Source of the DNA: an archaeon
Lineage (GTDB): Archaea; Nanobdellota; Nanobdellia; Woesearchaeales; ARS49
DNA length: 44,419 nucleotides
Direction: 5' to 3'
Assembly: GCA_020051845.1 (NCBI GenBank)
Contig: JAGVQG010000019.1
Span: 1 to 44,419 of the forward strand
How positions within the stretch are numbered: the first letter of the stretch is position 1; each line of letters begins with the position of its first letter. Shown here piece after piece: positions 24,729-32,882 of the stretch. A program made the position numbers and the translations under genes. The notes beneath the pieces were generated by a model. That model was not told where the DNA came from, did no database searches, and saw only the letters and a list, made by a program, of their open reading frames with translations.

Positions 24729-25163
24729 TCACGTGTATTCATCTACCGTCGTGAAAAGGCTGTCAAGACCTAGTTTGAGCGCCTTCCGTTCTATGATCCT
24801 GTCGTGGACATGAGGCATTATGATCCATTTCTTCTCAAGATCAGAGTAGGGATTAACGAACACCATGGTGAGCTTGGGATTCTGCGTGATCTCGGGCCAT
24901 AGGGTAATCAGGTGGTCGACATTATGGCGTCTGTTGGGTGTGACAACGAGGACGTTCTTGTCCTTCATCCTCTCGAGATTCGGCTGCAGGCCCGCAAGAT
25001 CCGCGATGACCAGCACATAGCGGGGCCCTGTCTTCGTCTCGATGACAAAATCCCAACCATCCTGTTCCTTCTTGATATCTACTATGGTGCGGGTGATCAG
25101 GTCCTTGTTCTGAAGGTAATGCAACGCCCATTCACGAAGCACAGCAAGCAGGTCCTCTTTCAT
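24729..25163 (-). CDS. Conserved-looking protein of unknown function
   Basis: 144 aa from ATG 25163; an in-frame TTG at 25169 is less likely because the TATA-like GCTTTTAATC (25186-25195) is 27 nt from the ATG. The sequence alternates strands and helices: GWDFVIETKTGPRYVLVIADL, KDKNVLVVTPNRRHNVDHLI, LTMVFVNPYSDLEKKWIIMP. This resembles a restriction-endonuclease-like or Rossmann-like alpha/beta fold, but I see no full catalytic motif. The function is unknown. It converges with the DUF212 gene. Confidence 0.75.
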   Translation of the reverse strand: MKEDLLAVLREWALHYLQNKDLITRTIVDIKKEQDGWDFVIETKTGPRYVLVIADLAGLQPNLERMKDKNVLVVTPNRRHNVDHLITLWPEITQNPKLTMVFVNPYSDLEKKWIIMPHVHDRIIERKALKLGLDSLFTTVDEYT

Positions 25164-25224
25164 TGACAAACCGTCGCAGGAACGTGATTAAAAGCTTTAC
25201 GCAGCATATTCTCTATTCTGATAA

Positions 25225-25235
25225 AATTTAAATAT
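25225..25235 (+). promoter_or_regulatory. TATA box of the 29-residue-repeat operon
   Basis: AAATTTAAATA, centred 53 nt before the GTG start at 25283. The predicted leader of about 27 nt contains AGGTGA (25273-25278), a good ribosome-binding site. Confidence 0.55.
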
Positions 25236-25282
25236 TCTTCCCGTATTGATTCAATAATAGTAAAAACGAAAAAGGTGAAGCC

Positions 25283-26023
25283 GTGGCAACAGAAGATTCA
25301 GTCATAATGAAGAAGATGGTCGATAACATGGCACAGGCCTCCCAGGCAGTGCTTAACAAGAAGCCAGAGATGGACAATTTCAAGAGGATCGTTCCCAGTC
25401 TCGTCGAGAAGGGCCTTGACAACATCAATCTGACTATGTTCAATGAGGAGACACGGCTTGGGATCCTCAACGCCCTTGGCGATGAATACCAGCGCAAGGG
25501 AGCGCTGGACCAGGCTATAAAGGCGTTCATCCTCTCAGGCAACAGGGCCGCTCTATCAGGCATCGGTCATGACTATGAGAAGGTCGCGTTGTTCTCGAAC
25601 GCAATCGACGCCTATCGCCTTGCCGACAACCGCGACGAACTGACCCGAATAGGCGACAAATGCCTCACTGACGGCAGATTGGCAGACGCCATCAAGGCTT
25701 ACAGGCTGCTAAACAACAACGAGAAGCTCATCAAGGTAGGAGACTTCTGCCTCAACAAGGCAAAGTGGGACTTCGCAATCGAAGTGTTCGCGGCCATAAA
25801 GAACAAGGGAAAGCTCGTCGATGTCGGTGACAAGTGCCTGTCTGACAACCAGTTCGCCTATGCATTCAAGGCCTACTCGCTAGCCGAAGACAAGGACAAG
25901 CTCAACCTGCTAGGCGACACCTGCTTGAGGCAGTCGATGCTAAAGATGGCGCTCGATGCCTACGACAAGTCAGGCAACTCGATGATGATACAATTCATCA
26001 AGGAGAACTTCCAGGGTGCGTGA
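25283..26023 (+). CDS. Helical repeat protein with six exact 29-residue units
   Basis: 246 aa. GTG 25283 is chosen because AGGTGA lies 4 bases upstream. After a 61-residue helical N-terminus the protein consists of six contiguous repeats of exactly 29 residues (62-90, 91-119, 120-148, 149-177, 178-206, 207-235), then 11 residues. The consensus is L-x-x-[IV]-G-D-x-C-L-x(8)-A-I-x-A-Y, like a TPR but five residues shorter. Repeats 3-6 all have Cys at position 8. Such repeats form superhelical protein-binding scaffolds. The partners are probably the next two gene products in the operon. Confidence 0.88.
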   Translation: MATEDSVIMKKMVDNMAQASQAVLNKKPEMDNFKRIVPSLVEKGLDNINLTMFNEETRLGILNALGDEYQRKGALDQAIKAFILSGNRAALSGIGHDYEKVALFSNAIDAYRLADNRDELTRIGDKCLTDGRLADAIKAYRLLNNNEKLIKVGDFCLNKAKWDFAIEVFAAIKNKGKLVDVGDKCLSDNQFAYAFKAYSLAEDKDKLNLLGDTCLRQSMLKMALDAYDKSGNSMMIQFIKENFQGA

Positions 26024-26256
26024 TGCCAAACGACAGGTGCATAAAGCACAGAAAGGAAATAATCGGGGTCTGCAACTGGTGCGGCGCCCGTCTTTGCCAG
26101 CTATGCGTGGCTGACAAGAACGGCAACAAGCTCTACTGCGAGAAATGCGTAGGACAGCTATCGATAGTGAAGCGCGTGAAGATACCGCCAGCAGCGTCAG
26201 CACCGGCCAACAGGAAGGATGACGATGCACCGCCTTCTGTCGAACCATACTACTGA
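26023..26256 (+). CDS. B-box-like zinc protein
   Basis: 77 aa from ATG 26023, overlapping the upstream stop by one base; the in-frame GTG at 26020 is an alternative. Eight evenly spaced ligands, Cys6, His9, Cys17, Cys20, Cys25, Cys28, Cys39 and Cys42, give the pattern of a B-box zinc finger (CIKHRKEIIGVCNWCG, CQLC, CEKC), normally a protein-interaction module. The C-terminal 30 residues are Pro/Ala/Asp-rich. No enzymatic domain. Confidence 0.85.
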   Translation: MPNDRCIKHRKEIIGVCNWCGARLCQLCVADKNGNKLYCEKCVGQLSIVKRVKIPPAASAPANRKDDDAPPSVEPYY

Positions 26257-26273
26257 AAAAAGAGGAGGACATC

Positions 26274-26579
26274 ATGGATGGAAGCGCAATGATAGAGGAG
26301 AAATACAAGCTGTTGTTCGAACAACAGATGAAGAAATACGAGAAACAGATCCAGTTGATGAAGGACACCATCCAGGCTATGGCCATGGAATTCCAGACGA
26401 TAAAGTCACAGATGGCCGATGTGCAGACGATGAAGCAGCAGATGCGCGAGCAGCCCGTCATCAAGCAGCAGGAATCGCAGAGGGCGCTGCCCTCAGAGAA
26501 GCCGGTCCACCCTCGTCAGGGCAACTACAAGCCAGAAGACGTCGACATCAAGAAGATGTTCTACTTTGGACACAAATAA
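26274..26579 (+). CDS. Coiled-coil protein of the repeat/B-box operon
   Basis: 101 aa. Residues 5-60 form a long helix rich in Glu, Lys, Gln and Met with heptad spacing; then comes a flexible Gln/Pro stretch and a C-terminal motif KPEDVDIKKMFYFGHK. GGAGG lies 6 bases before the ATG and the gene follows the B-box gene by 17 bases, so it belongs to the same operon. The family is not recognised. Confidence 0.82.
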   Translation: MDGSAMIEEKYKLLFEQQMKKYEKQIQLMKDTIQAMAMEFQTIKSQMADVQTMKQQMREQPVIKQQESQRALPSEKPVHPRQGNYKPEDVDIKKMFYFGHK

Positions 26580-26587
26580 ACAAATTC

Positions 26588-26594
26588 TTTTTTT
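26588..26594 (+). terminator. T-run terminator after the repeat operon
   Basis: Seven consecutive T residues beginning 8 bases after the last stop, followed by ATTTTA; archaeal RNA polymerase terminates at such T-runs without needing a hairpin. Confidence 0.55.
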
Positions 26595-26612
26595 ATTTTA
26601 TCAAAATAGAAA

Positions 26613-27050
26613 TCAAAGTCTCTTTTTCGCCGCATCCTGCGCGTTCTTAACGAGCTCCGAACTGCTCCTGAGCTTGTCTCCACCGACGTTGAAGACCATT
26701 TCGATGCCAAGACTGTCGCAAAGTTCGTATTCAGGGATGTTGTCGGCATGACGGTCGCCGCCATTGGCGAAAATATCGGGTTTTAGCGTCTTGAGCGCTT
26801 CGCAGACACTCATATCAGAAGGATCGACAGGATGTTCGGTGACGATGACATGATCGACAGATTTGAAATTCTGGATAATCTCCTTCCTGTCAGCGTCAGG
26901 CATGAAGACAAAGCCCTTCTTCTTCCTGAGCCAGTTCTCGTTGTTGATGATCACGACGAGCTTGTCTCCAAGCTTTCTTGCGTCATTGAACATCCTGACA
27001 TGGCCTATGTGCGGAGGGTCGAAACCGCCTGATACCGCGACTATTTTCAT
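26613..27050 (-). CDS. Cytidylyltransferase-like nucleotidyltransferase
   Basis: 145 aa. The HxGH nucleotide-binding motif is His14-Ile-Gly-His17 in SGGFDPPHIGHVRMF. Also present are AKKLGD-like ARKLGDKLVVIINN, DRKEIIQNFKSVDHVIV, LKPDIFANGGDR, and the C-terminal RSSSELVK. This layout resembles RfaE2/HldE-C, glycerol-3-phosphate cytidylyltransferases and archaeal FAD synthetase; the substrate cannot be decided by reading. ATG 27050 is 26 nt from the TATA-like CTTAAAAGCC (27072-27081), so translation is probably leaderless. Confidence 0.85.
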   Translation of the reverse strand: MKIVAVSGGFDPPHIGHVRMFNDARKLGDKLVVIINNENWLRKKKGFVFMPDADRKEIIQNFKSVDHVIVTEHPVDPSDMSVCEALKTLKPDIFANGGDRHADNIPEYELCDSLGIEMVFNVGGDKLRSSSELVKNAQDAAKKRL

Positions 27051-27094
27051 AGTATAGACCACTCAGAAGTCGGCTTTTAAGTTTTATGGAACGC

Positions 27095-27592
27095 TCAGTT
27101 ATTAATCCGCCAAGCAGCCCAGGCAGCGACCGAGAAGGCGCCAAGATACAGGACGGTGTGCACTGCCGTGACTATCGGCGGGACCCTGAAAAACACGAAA
27201 TCGCAGACATCCATGAAAACGGGCAATATCCCCAGGATAAGGCCGAAAGTCAGCGCTTCACACGAGGTCGACGCTTCTGATCTCAGCACAAGCCAGGACG
27301 TCGCCCAGGACACTATGAAGATGAGAACGACGAAAGGTATCACTGCCATCGGATCGATGGCGCGCATCACCCCAGCGACCTCCATTGAGTCCCATACAGG
27401 ACGCAAGGCGAAGACATCGACAGCCACCATCAATACGAGAAGCACGAAGAAAGCGACAGCGGTCCCTTTGAAGACAGAAGGTTTCGGTGATGTTGCTGGC
27501 TTTGATACCGCAACTTTGATGGCAGGAGCCACTTTCTTTGCAGACACCTTAGCTGCCTTCACAGCCTTTGACTTCTTTTTTGGCTTCGCCAT
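27095..27592 (-). CDS. Membrane protein with Lys-rich cytosolic N-terminus
   Basis: 165 aa. The first 42 residues are Lys/Ala/Pro-rich and carry no signal peptide; four hydrophobic segments follow (about 45-63, 80-102, 113-127, 138-160). No known motif. The basic tail could bind nucleic acid or ribosomes at the membrane, which is speculation. TATA-like AGATTAAAATAG (27611-27624) is 26 nt from the ATG. Confidence 0.75.
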   Translation of the reverse strand: MAKPKKKSKAVKAAKVSAKKVAPAIKVAVSKPATSPKPSVFKGTAVAFFVLLVLMVAVDVFALRPVWDSMEVAGVMRAIDPMAVIPFVVLIFIVSWATSWLVLRSEASTSCEALTFGLILGILPVFMDVCDFVFFRVPPIVTAVHTVLYLGAFSVAAWAAWRINN

Positions 27593-27660
27593 GCTTTGTC
27601 GACGGACTCCTGACTATTTTAATCTTGCTTGGAATCACTAATCACTGGAAGGTGATGGGT

Positions 27661-28773
27661 TCAGTCGAGGAACGACTTCACGATCAACTCAAGGCCATCG
27701 ATAACGCGTTCATCTCTCGGGCGTAGGTCAGGCTCGAAGCGCTTGCCGAGCAGGTGCTGGATGCCCTCTATGTAACGCACCGCTATCTGCACGCGTTGCT
27801 CGTCCGTGTAACCCTTGTCGCCTTCCGAGAATCCTCTTGCGAACTCCTTGGAATATGACTTCGGGTTGAGCTCATCGATCTCGCCGCTATCGAGCTTAGC
27901 CATCTTTGCATTGTAATCATCCATGAGCCAGAAACGCGAACTGTCCATGGTCCAGATCTCATCCTGGCTGACGATCTCACCATCCCTGTTGATCCCGTGC
28001 TCGGTCTTCGTGTCGACGGCGATGAGCCCCTTCTGACGGAGGAACTCGGAGATGATGCCGAAAGCGAAAATCGAACCGTTGCGAATCTGGGCATACTGTT
28101 CAGGAGTGCATATGCCTCTCTTGAACATCTCGGCCGGCGCGAGAGTCTCGTCATGCTCATCGGATTTAGTGGATGGTGTGTCCATGACGTAAGGAAGCGG
28201 ACCGTTCGTGAACAGGCCTTCGGGAAGTTTATGCCCTGCGAATTCACGCTCGCCACGCACAGCATACGCCTGGAACAACGAAGTAGAGGTGCTGCTCTTC
28301 GCCATGTACGCGCGCAAGACATTCTCGAAACCAAGCTGCTTCAATTCCTCAGCGGCGATGACCACGGCATTGTCCGTCAAACCTGGAACGTCGAATTGCG
28401 ACGTGCCGAAAGCAGGAGCAAGGAGCTTCCTCATGTAGTTGTGGTTCGATGCGAGGATCTGATCCTTGAACGGAATTACGCCGCGGTTGATGTCGTGCGT
28501 AGAGATACGTTCTGTGCGGACCATTAGTCTCAAAGGAGTGCCATTGGATTCCAACGTAGGATTCTCGGTTTCCACCACAATGCCATCCTTCTTTGTGAAC
28601 TTCACATGGCCGCCGTAGATCGAATCAGACACTTTTCCAGGACGGACGACATAGCCCTTGAGTTTTGGAACCGCACCAGAATCAAGAAGTTCCTGCGTCG
28701 AGGTGATCGGACCCTCGCGCGCAATGCTGTCCTCGACAAGACTCTTAGCTTCATCAATAGTCAGATAGTTCAT
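27661..28773 (-). CDS. purC: SAICAR synthetase (long, yeast-like form)
   Basis: Joins aspartate to CAIR using ATP, step 8 of purine synthesis. The 370 aa include RTERISTHDINRGVIPFKDQIL, the TPSTKSDEHDE segment of yeast-type enzymes, IAVDTKTEHG, and DEIWTMDSSRFW with SKEFARGF later. Bacterial and archaeal PurC are usually about 240 aa; this longer form resembles the yeast-type subfamily. Two ATGs compete: GGAGGG touches ATG 28779 but is about 7 bases from ATG 28773, so 28773 is preferred. Last gene of the purine operon. Confidence 0.92.
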   Translation of the reverse strand: MNYLTIDEAKSLVEDSIAREGPITSTQELLDSGAVPKLKGYVVRPGKVSDSIYGGHVKFTKKDGIVVETENPTLESNGTPLRLMVRTERISTHDINRGVIPFKDQILASNHNYMRKLLAPAFGTSQFDVPGLTDNAVVIAAEELKQLGFENVLRAYMAKSSTSTSLFQAYAVRGEREFAGHKLPEGLFTNGPLPYVMDTPSTKSDEHDETLAPAEMFKRGICTPEQYAQIRNGSIFAFGIISEFLRQKGLIAVDTKTEHGINRDGEIVSQDEIWTMDSSRFWLMDDYNAKMAKLDSGEIDELNPKSYSKEFARGFSEGDKGYTDEQRVQIAVRYIEGIQHLLGKRFEPDLRPRDERVIDGLELIVKSFLD

Positions 28774-28786
28774 TTTCATCCCTCCA

Positions 28787-30232
28787 TCAAATCAACATTC
28801 TCGCTTCTGCGATATTATTCTTGGCGCGCTCGTACGAGTGACCCGTGTACAATTCCAATTTACCTTCAAGTATGGATATCTTATTCTCAGGCAGAGTTGT
28901 AAACAACGCCTTGAAATGAGGATCCTCGAGTGAAACCTCGAGCAGTGACCGTCTTTGTCTCTTGGCTACCTTGCCCATCTCCTTGACGAAATCATGGCCC
29001 ACACCATACTCGGGATGCACCCAATCAGACCGGCCCCGTAGGATAGCGACCATAGCTTCGCTGGGGTTCTTCCTCACACCTGCAAGATTGGCAGCCATCC
29101 TGTCCTCATTCACAGACAGCTGCGGAAGGACGCGATTGAACCTGGCGAATGATTCGTACGTTTCCGCGAGCATCTGCCGTGGTTGATAGCGAGCCATGAC
29201 TGAGTTGCGCAGGTCACGTTGGAAATCCGATTGGATCATCGCGTAGAGCACGCGCATACCTGATTCGACGACAGCAACCTTACCGCAGATGTTCTCCCAA
29301 TCAATAGGGTTGTTCTTGGTCGCGTCAGCGCTCGAACCGCCGAGTCTGGCGGCATTGTCGCGGGCAGTGACCTCGCCGATGGCGCTTGAGTAGAGCATAC
29401 GCATGTCATTCGAGAAGTCGCCAAGCACATACATCAACGTCACAAGACCGTGACCGAAATCAGCCAAGGCCTCCTTCTGGACGATCTGCGTCGCTGTCGT
29501 GTCGGGCTTAAGGCCAAGACGTTCAAGCGCGATCCTTTCGAATTCATCCGGCCGTCCGACCACCATATCAACGCTCGCGCCTGTGCCTACTATTCCGCTT
29601 ATCTTGCCGCGCAATTCATTCGCGTACTGGTCTGTGAGATGGAGACGTTGCGCCAGTCTCAGTGCGTATCCTGATAATGTGAGCGCGAAAGGTACTGGGG
29701 AGGTGTCTTGTAGATGAGTCCTTCCAACCTGCAATAGCGAGCCGGATCTTTCTGACAGGTCGCACAATTTAGTGACGCTGTCCTTGATCGTCGGCCGCAC
29801 GACATCAAGCCACGCCTTTTTGATCAGGTATGAACGTGCGGTGTCAAGGATATCGTATGATGTCGTTCCGGGATGAAGAGTCGCTTTGGTATGAGGCGAG
29901 ATGTATCTACCTAGCTCCTCCAAAACGGCAAGCTGATCATGCTTTGTGACCTTCTTTTCAAGAAGAGCGATGTTGAGCGGATCGATCTTTCCGATAGCTG
30001 CATCTACTTCGGCGACTTGAGCGTCTGAAGCAAGTCCGAATTCATTCCTGACATGGATCAAGACCTGTTGGACCATCGCGCACGCACGCCACTCTGCCTC
30101 TTCACTAAGGATGCTCTCCAGTTTGGCGCTTGCGTATTTTCCGTCGTCAGGAGAGACGCACTTGAGCGCGTGGCGCAACTTCGCCTGTTCTTCGCCACTT
30201 AGACCGCCAACCTGATCCAGTTTATCCGCCAT
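28787..30232 (-). CDS. purB: Adenylosuccinate lyase
   Basis: Releases fumarate from SAICAR and from adenylosuccinate. The 481 aa are of the E. coli-like type: N-terminal VSPDDGKY, TSYDILDTAR, QVGRTHLQDTSPVPF (catalytic His region), and the signature loop SSADATKNNPIDWEN. That loop normally reads SSxMPxKxNP; here Met-Pro-His is Asp-Ala-Thr while the SS, Lys and NP remain. ATG 30232 has GGTGAT 6 bases upstream; TTG at 30238 is less likely. Confidence 0.9.
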   Translation of the reverse strand: MADKLDQVGGLSGEEQAKLRHALKCVSPDDGKYASAKLESILSEEAEWRACAMVQQVLIHVRNEFGLASDAQVAEVDAAIGKIDPLNIALLEKKVTKHDQLAVLEELGRYISPHTKATLHPGTTSYDILDTARSYLIKKAWLDVVRPTIKDSVTKLCDLSERSGSLLQVGRTHLQDTSPVPFALTLSGYALRLAQRLHLTDQYANELRGKISGIVGTGASVDMVVGRPDEFERIALERLGLKPDTTATQIVQKEALADFGHGLVTLMYVLGDFSNDMRMLYSSAIGEVTARDNAARLGGSSADATKNNPIDWENICGKVAVVESGMRVLYAMIQSDFQRDLRNSVMARYQPRQMLAETYESFARFNRVLPQLSVNEDRMAANLAGVRKNPSEAMVAILRGRSDWVHPEYGVGHDFVKEMGKVAKRQRRSLLEVSLEDPHFKALFTTLPENKISILEGKLELYTGHSYERAKNNIAEARMLI

Positions 30233-30238
30233 CTTCAA

Positions 30239-31480
30239 TCACCAGTGCCCGAAGCAGCGCTCTCCTGTCGCTGCCATCGCCATTTGATATTTGTTCGCTG
30301 CCTTGATCACGTGACCGTCACGTTCAGAACCGCACGGTTGGATGATCGCGCTTACTTCAAGGTTGCCAAGAGTCTCAATCGAATCCTTGAATGGGAAGAA
30401 CGCATCCGAAGCGCACACAGCTCCTGCGAATGGCTGGTCCCTGAGCCTCTTATATCCTGTTATGCCCTCCAGCGGGTTGTAGGGGATTCCTTCCCTGTCA
30501 AAAGCCTTGTGGATGCCTTTGATGAGCGCTTGTTCAACGGCTCCGACACGTTCCACTTGTCCTGAACCCATCGACACGAGAACGCCGTTCCTGACCAAAA
30601 CTATCCCGTTGCTCCTTGCACCGCTGATATTGAGATACCATGCAGTGAGCATATCCTTTGCTTCCTGCGGCGTTGGGTCCCGTTGGATGAAAGGTGACTC
30701 GATGACATTGCCATCTTTATCCTTGATATCCGCTTTTGGATCGGTGATAAGATCATCTACACTCTTGACGCTGGTCAAGTAGACATCCTGGATGCCGACA
30801 CGGCCGGTCGGCATCTCTTTGATGGACACCAAGCCGTGCGTGTCATCTCCGATGAATCGAGGCAGACTGTCAATCCGGGAAAACTGAGCCAACCTCACAT
30901 TCTTAGAGATCTTCTCTATCTTCGCAAGGACTCCGGGCTCATAGTCTGGAGCCGCAATGACATCGACGATATACTTTTGTGAGACATATAATTCAAACAG
31001 CGCATCGACAGCAGCGGCGTCGATAGGCCTGTTAGTCACATAACTGCCTCCGAAATTGCTGCGCTGGTCGCAGTCCCTTGCGGTCCTGACCAATCCATCC
31101 AATGGCGATCCATCTGGTGCTGTGGCAAAACCCGAAACCACGCAATGCTTGAGAATGACCACGGCCGGGTCCTTGAACCATTTGAGATTGTCCATCGCCC
31201 TGCAAACATCCATCGCGTTGGTCAGAGACAAACCCCCTTTTCCTTTACCATCAGAACGCACAGAGACAAGATCAGTCAGTTCTGCGACAGTACTGGTGTT
31301 GCGTCCAGCCGCTTCAGACACAAAGTACAACGCGCCTTGCTGGTTAGGATTCTCGCCATACTTGAGATCCCATTCCTTTTGCAACCTCAACACGAGTTCT
31401 GTCGGGAAACTACCCTCGTTGCGTTTGCTGTAGGCTCGTTTGAACTTTGATATGTCCGTGCCGCGAGGAGTGCCGATCAT
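30239..31480 (-). CDS. purH: AICAR transformylase (PurH without the IMP cyclohydrolase domain)
   Basis: Formylates AICAR with 10-formyl-tetrahydrofolate. The 413 aa correspond to the C-terminal AICARFT domain of bacterial PurH only: LKYGENPNQQGALYF, VILKHCVVSGFAT with the catalytic Lys-His pair, RSNFGGSYVTNRP, VIAAPDYEP, SDAFFPFKDSIET, and the end CFGHW. Two family motifs differ: KHxNPCG is KHCVVSG, and SAFGG is SNFGG. Many archaea use PurP instead. The missing cyclohydrolase is supplied by purO, whose stop overlaps this start by 4 bases. Confidence 0.92.
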   Translation of the reverse strand: MIGTPRGTDISKFKRAYSKRNEGSFPTELVLRLQKEWDLKYGENPNQQGALYFVSEAAGRNTSTVAELTDLVSVRSDGKGKGGLSLTNAMDVCRAMDNLKWFKDPAVVILKHCVVSGFATAPDGSPLDGLVRTARDCDQRSNFGGSYVTNRPIDAAAVDALFELYVSQKYIVDVIAAPDYEPGVLAKIEKISKNVRLAQFSRIDSLPRFIGDDTHGLVSIKEMPTGRVGIQDVYLTSVKSVDDLITDPKADIKDKDGNVIESPFIQRDPTPQEAKDMLTAWYLNISGARSNGIVLVRNGVLVSMGSGQVERVGAVEQALIKGIHKAFDREGIPYNPLEGITGYKRLRDQPFAGAVCASDAFFPFKDSIETLGNLEVSAIIQPCGSERDGHVIKAANKYQMAMAATGERCFGHW

Positions 31481-32250
31481 TGTTTTTCCTCGTGTCTGTT
31501 GATTATCTTCGTCTTGATATCCCCCGTAGCCCTGTTGTGGAGAAGCACGGCGACTCCCACGCGGAAGTCCTGGTCAGGGCTGAGGATTTCCGGGCCTGTC
31601 TTCGGACCGAGGGCGGAGTAAATGTTGTTCGCGACTTGATCAACGCTCTCGAAAGGCAATTCAACATCCCACGGATCTCCACTGAAGGGAGGAATGCGAG
31701 TTCCACTTGGAACATTCTTTCCAGTGTAAGTCGCGATCATCTGGCCCATGCCAGGTTCCAGCGGGAAATCATAGATTGTCTGCGCGATTCCACCACCATA
31801 TTTCTTGATGATACTGAGACCAGCGCCATCCCTTGTCAACACGCCGCTGATGCGTGGCGTGAAGTTAGGAGCGTCTGGTTCGTAGCTTGTGACATCGATC
31901 TTGTCAGCAGAAGAATCTGCCGCGAATGCCCGCAACAACAATTTTCGAGGCGAGTGCTCGGGTCTGACAAGAAGTCCTGTCTGTCTGCCATTGCTGACTG
32001 CTATGTTGCCCTCCTTTGGCACGATGCAGTCGTAGATGAGCAGCGCGGGATTGCCTTTCTTGAGCGCCGCAGGGTCGGTCGGTTCAGTGCTGATTACATT
32101 GTTGTCGTTCACGAGCAGCCTTCTGGCGCGGCTGGAATCGCTGCGGCCGGTCACGGCGTATGCCACGATCTCCTCGCCGCTATTGAGCTGACCTAGAATG
32201 ATCATCCTTCCTAGGTATTCCTTGTCCGCTATAACTTCCAGTCCTGCCAT
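31477..32250 (-). CDS. purO: Archaeal-type IMP cyclohydrolase
   Basis: Closes FAICAR to IMP, the last step. The 257 aa match PurO: EYLGRMIILGQLNSGEEIVAYAVTGRSDSSR at the N-terminus, NPALLIYDCI and AVSNGRQTG. PurO is an Ntn-hydrolase-like fold found mainly in archaea. It is somewhat longer than typical PurO (about 200 aa). Overlaps purE by one base and purH by 4 bases. Confidence 0.9.
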   Translation of the reverse strand: MAGLEVIADKEYLGRMIILGQLNSGEEIVAYAVTGRSDSSRARRLLVNDNNVISTEPTDPAALKKGNPALLIYDCIVPKEGNIAVSNGRQTGLLVRPEHSPRKLLLRAFAADSSADKIDVTSYEPDAPNFTPRISGVLTRDGAGLSIIKKYGGGIAQTIYDFPLEPGMGQMIATYTGKNVPSGTRIPPFSGDPWDVELPFESVDQVANNIYSALGPKTGPEILSPDQDFRVGVAVLLHNRATGDIKTKIINRHEEKQ

Positions 32251-32753
32251 CAGAATCCCCTCAGTTCAGCGTCCTGCTTGAGCAGTTCGTCTACCTTGTT
32301 CGCATTCTTCAATCGGATCATCTCCTTGTATGATGGATTGACAGCCGAGAACATCTGTGCCAGGAATCTCGCTGCATTGTCGGGCTTAGCGACATATACG
32401 TTCGAGCTGCCGGGAGGATTCGTCAAACAGCTTCCATTCGGAGCATCCGGAGGACAACTGATCACGGGTCTGTACGTGTTCCATGACGCCGTGCCTGAGA
32501 GTGCGTCTGTGCCGCCTGCTACCGCGATGTAAGCCAATGCGCCTTCGATAGCGTCATACTCCTTGAGTAGTTCCATCAATAGAATGGGTTGTTTGTGAGC
32601 AGAACACACGCGTGTCTGATACGGGATACTATAACCATCCAATCCTTTCCAAAGCTTCTCGATATGAGGTCTGTCGCTTCCAGAGCCCGCAAGAATCACA
32701 GCGCAGCCGACATTGCTTTCAATAACTGCCTTGAATGTCTCATCGATAGCCAT
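32250..32753 (-). CDS. purE: PurE, class II-like AIR carboxylase
   Basis: Makes CAIR from AIR. The 167 aa begin the catalytic domain at VILAGSGSDRPHIEKLW (consensus GSxSD), with VCSAHKQP (SAHRTP region). The segment SWNTYRPVISCPPDAPNG resembles the class II (animal-type) GNTxxPVISCPP sequence, implying direct use of CO2 without PurK, and no purK is nearby. ATG 32753 is preferred over TTG 32768 because GGTGG lies about 8 bases upstream and the TATA-like AATAAATAG (about 32799-32808) implies a 24-nt leader. First gene of the operon. Confidence 0.88.
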   Translation of the reverse strand: MAIDETFKAVIESNVGCAVILAGSGSDRPHIEKLWKGLDGYSIPYQTRVCSAHKQPILLMELLKEYDAIEGALAYIAVAGGTDALSGTASWNTYRPVISCPPDAPNGSCLTNPPGSSNVYVAKPDNAARFLAQMFSAVNPSYKEMIRLKNANKVDELLKQDAELRGF

Positions 32754-32798
32754 TCTACCACCCACCAAATCCTTATTGTGCCGGGCTCGCTAAGACTC

Positions 32799-32808
32799 TA
32801 TTTATTGC
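32799..32808 (-). promoter_or_regulatory. TATA box of the purine operon
   Basis: Reads AATAAATAGA on the minus strand. Expected start near 32777. No clear operator is seen beside it. Confidence 0.5.
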
Positions 32809-32882
32809 TTGTGCAACAAAAGAAATCACTGGTACGTGACTGAAACAACAGGTTTTTGAATCAGTTCATATTCATAGGTTCA

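Noticed and set aside
26219-26650. 143-codon plus-strand frame over the coiled-coil gene
   Set aside because: Shadow of 26274-26579, which has a strong ribosome-binding site and a coherent coiled-coil sequence.
31447-32196. 249-codon plus-strand frame across purO
   Set aside because: Antisense to a recognised gene, no motif, no promoter.
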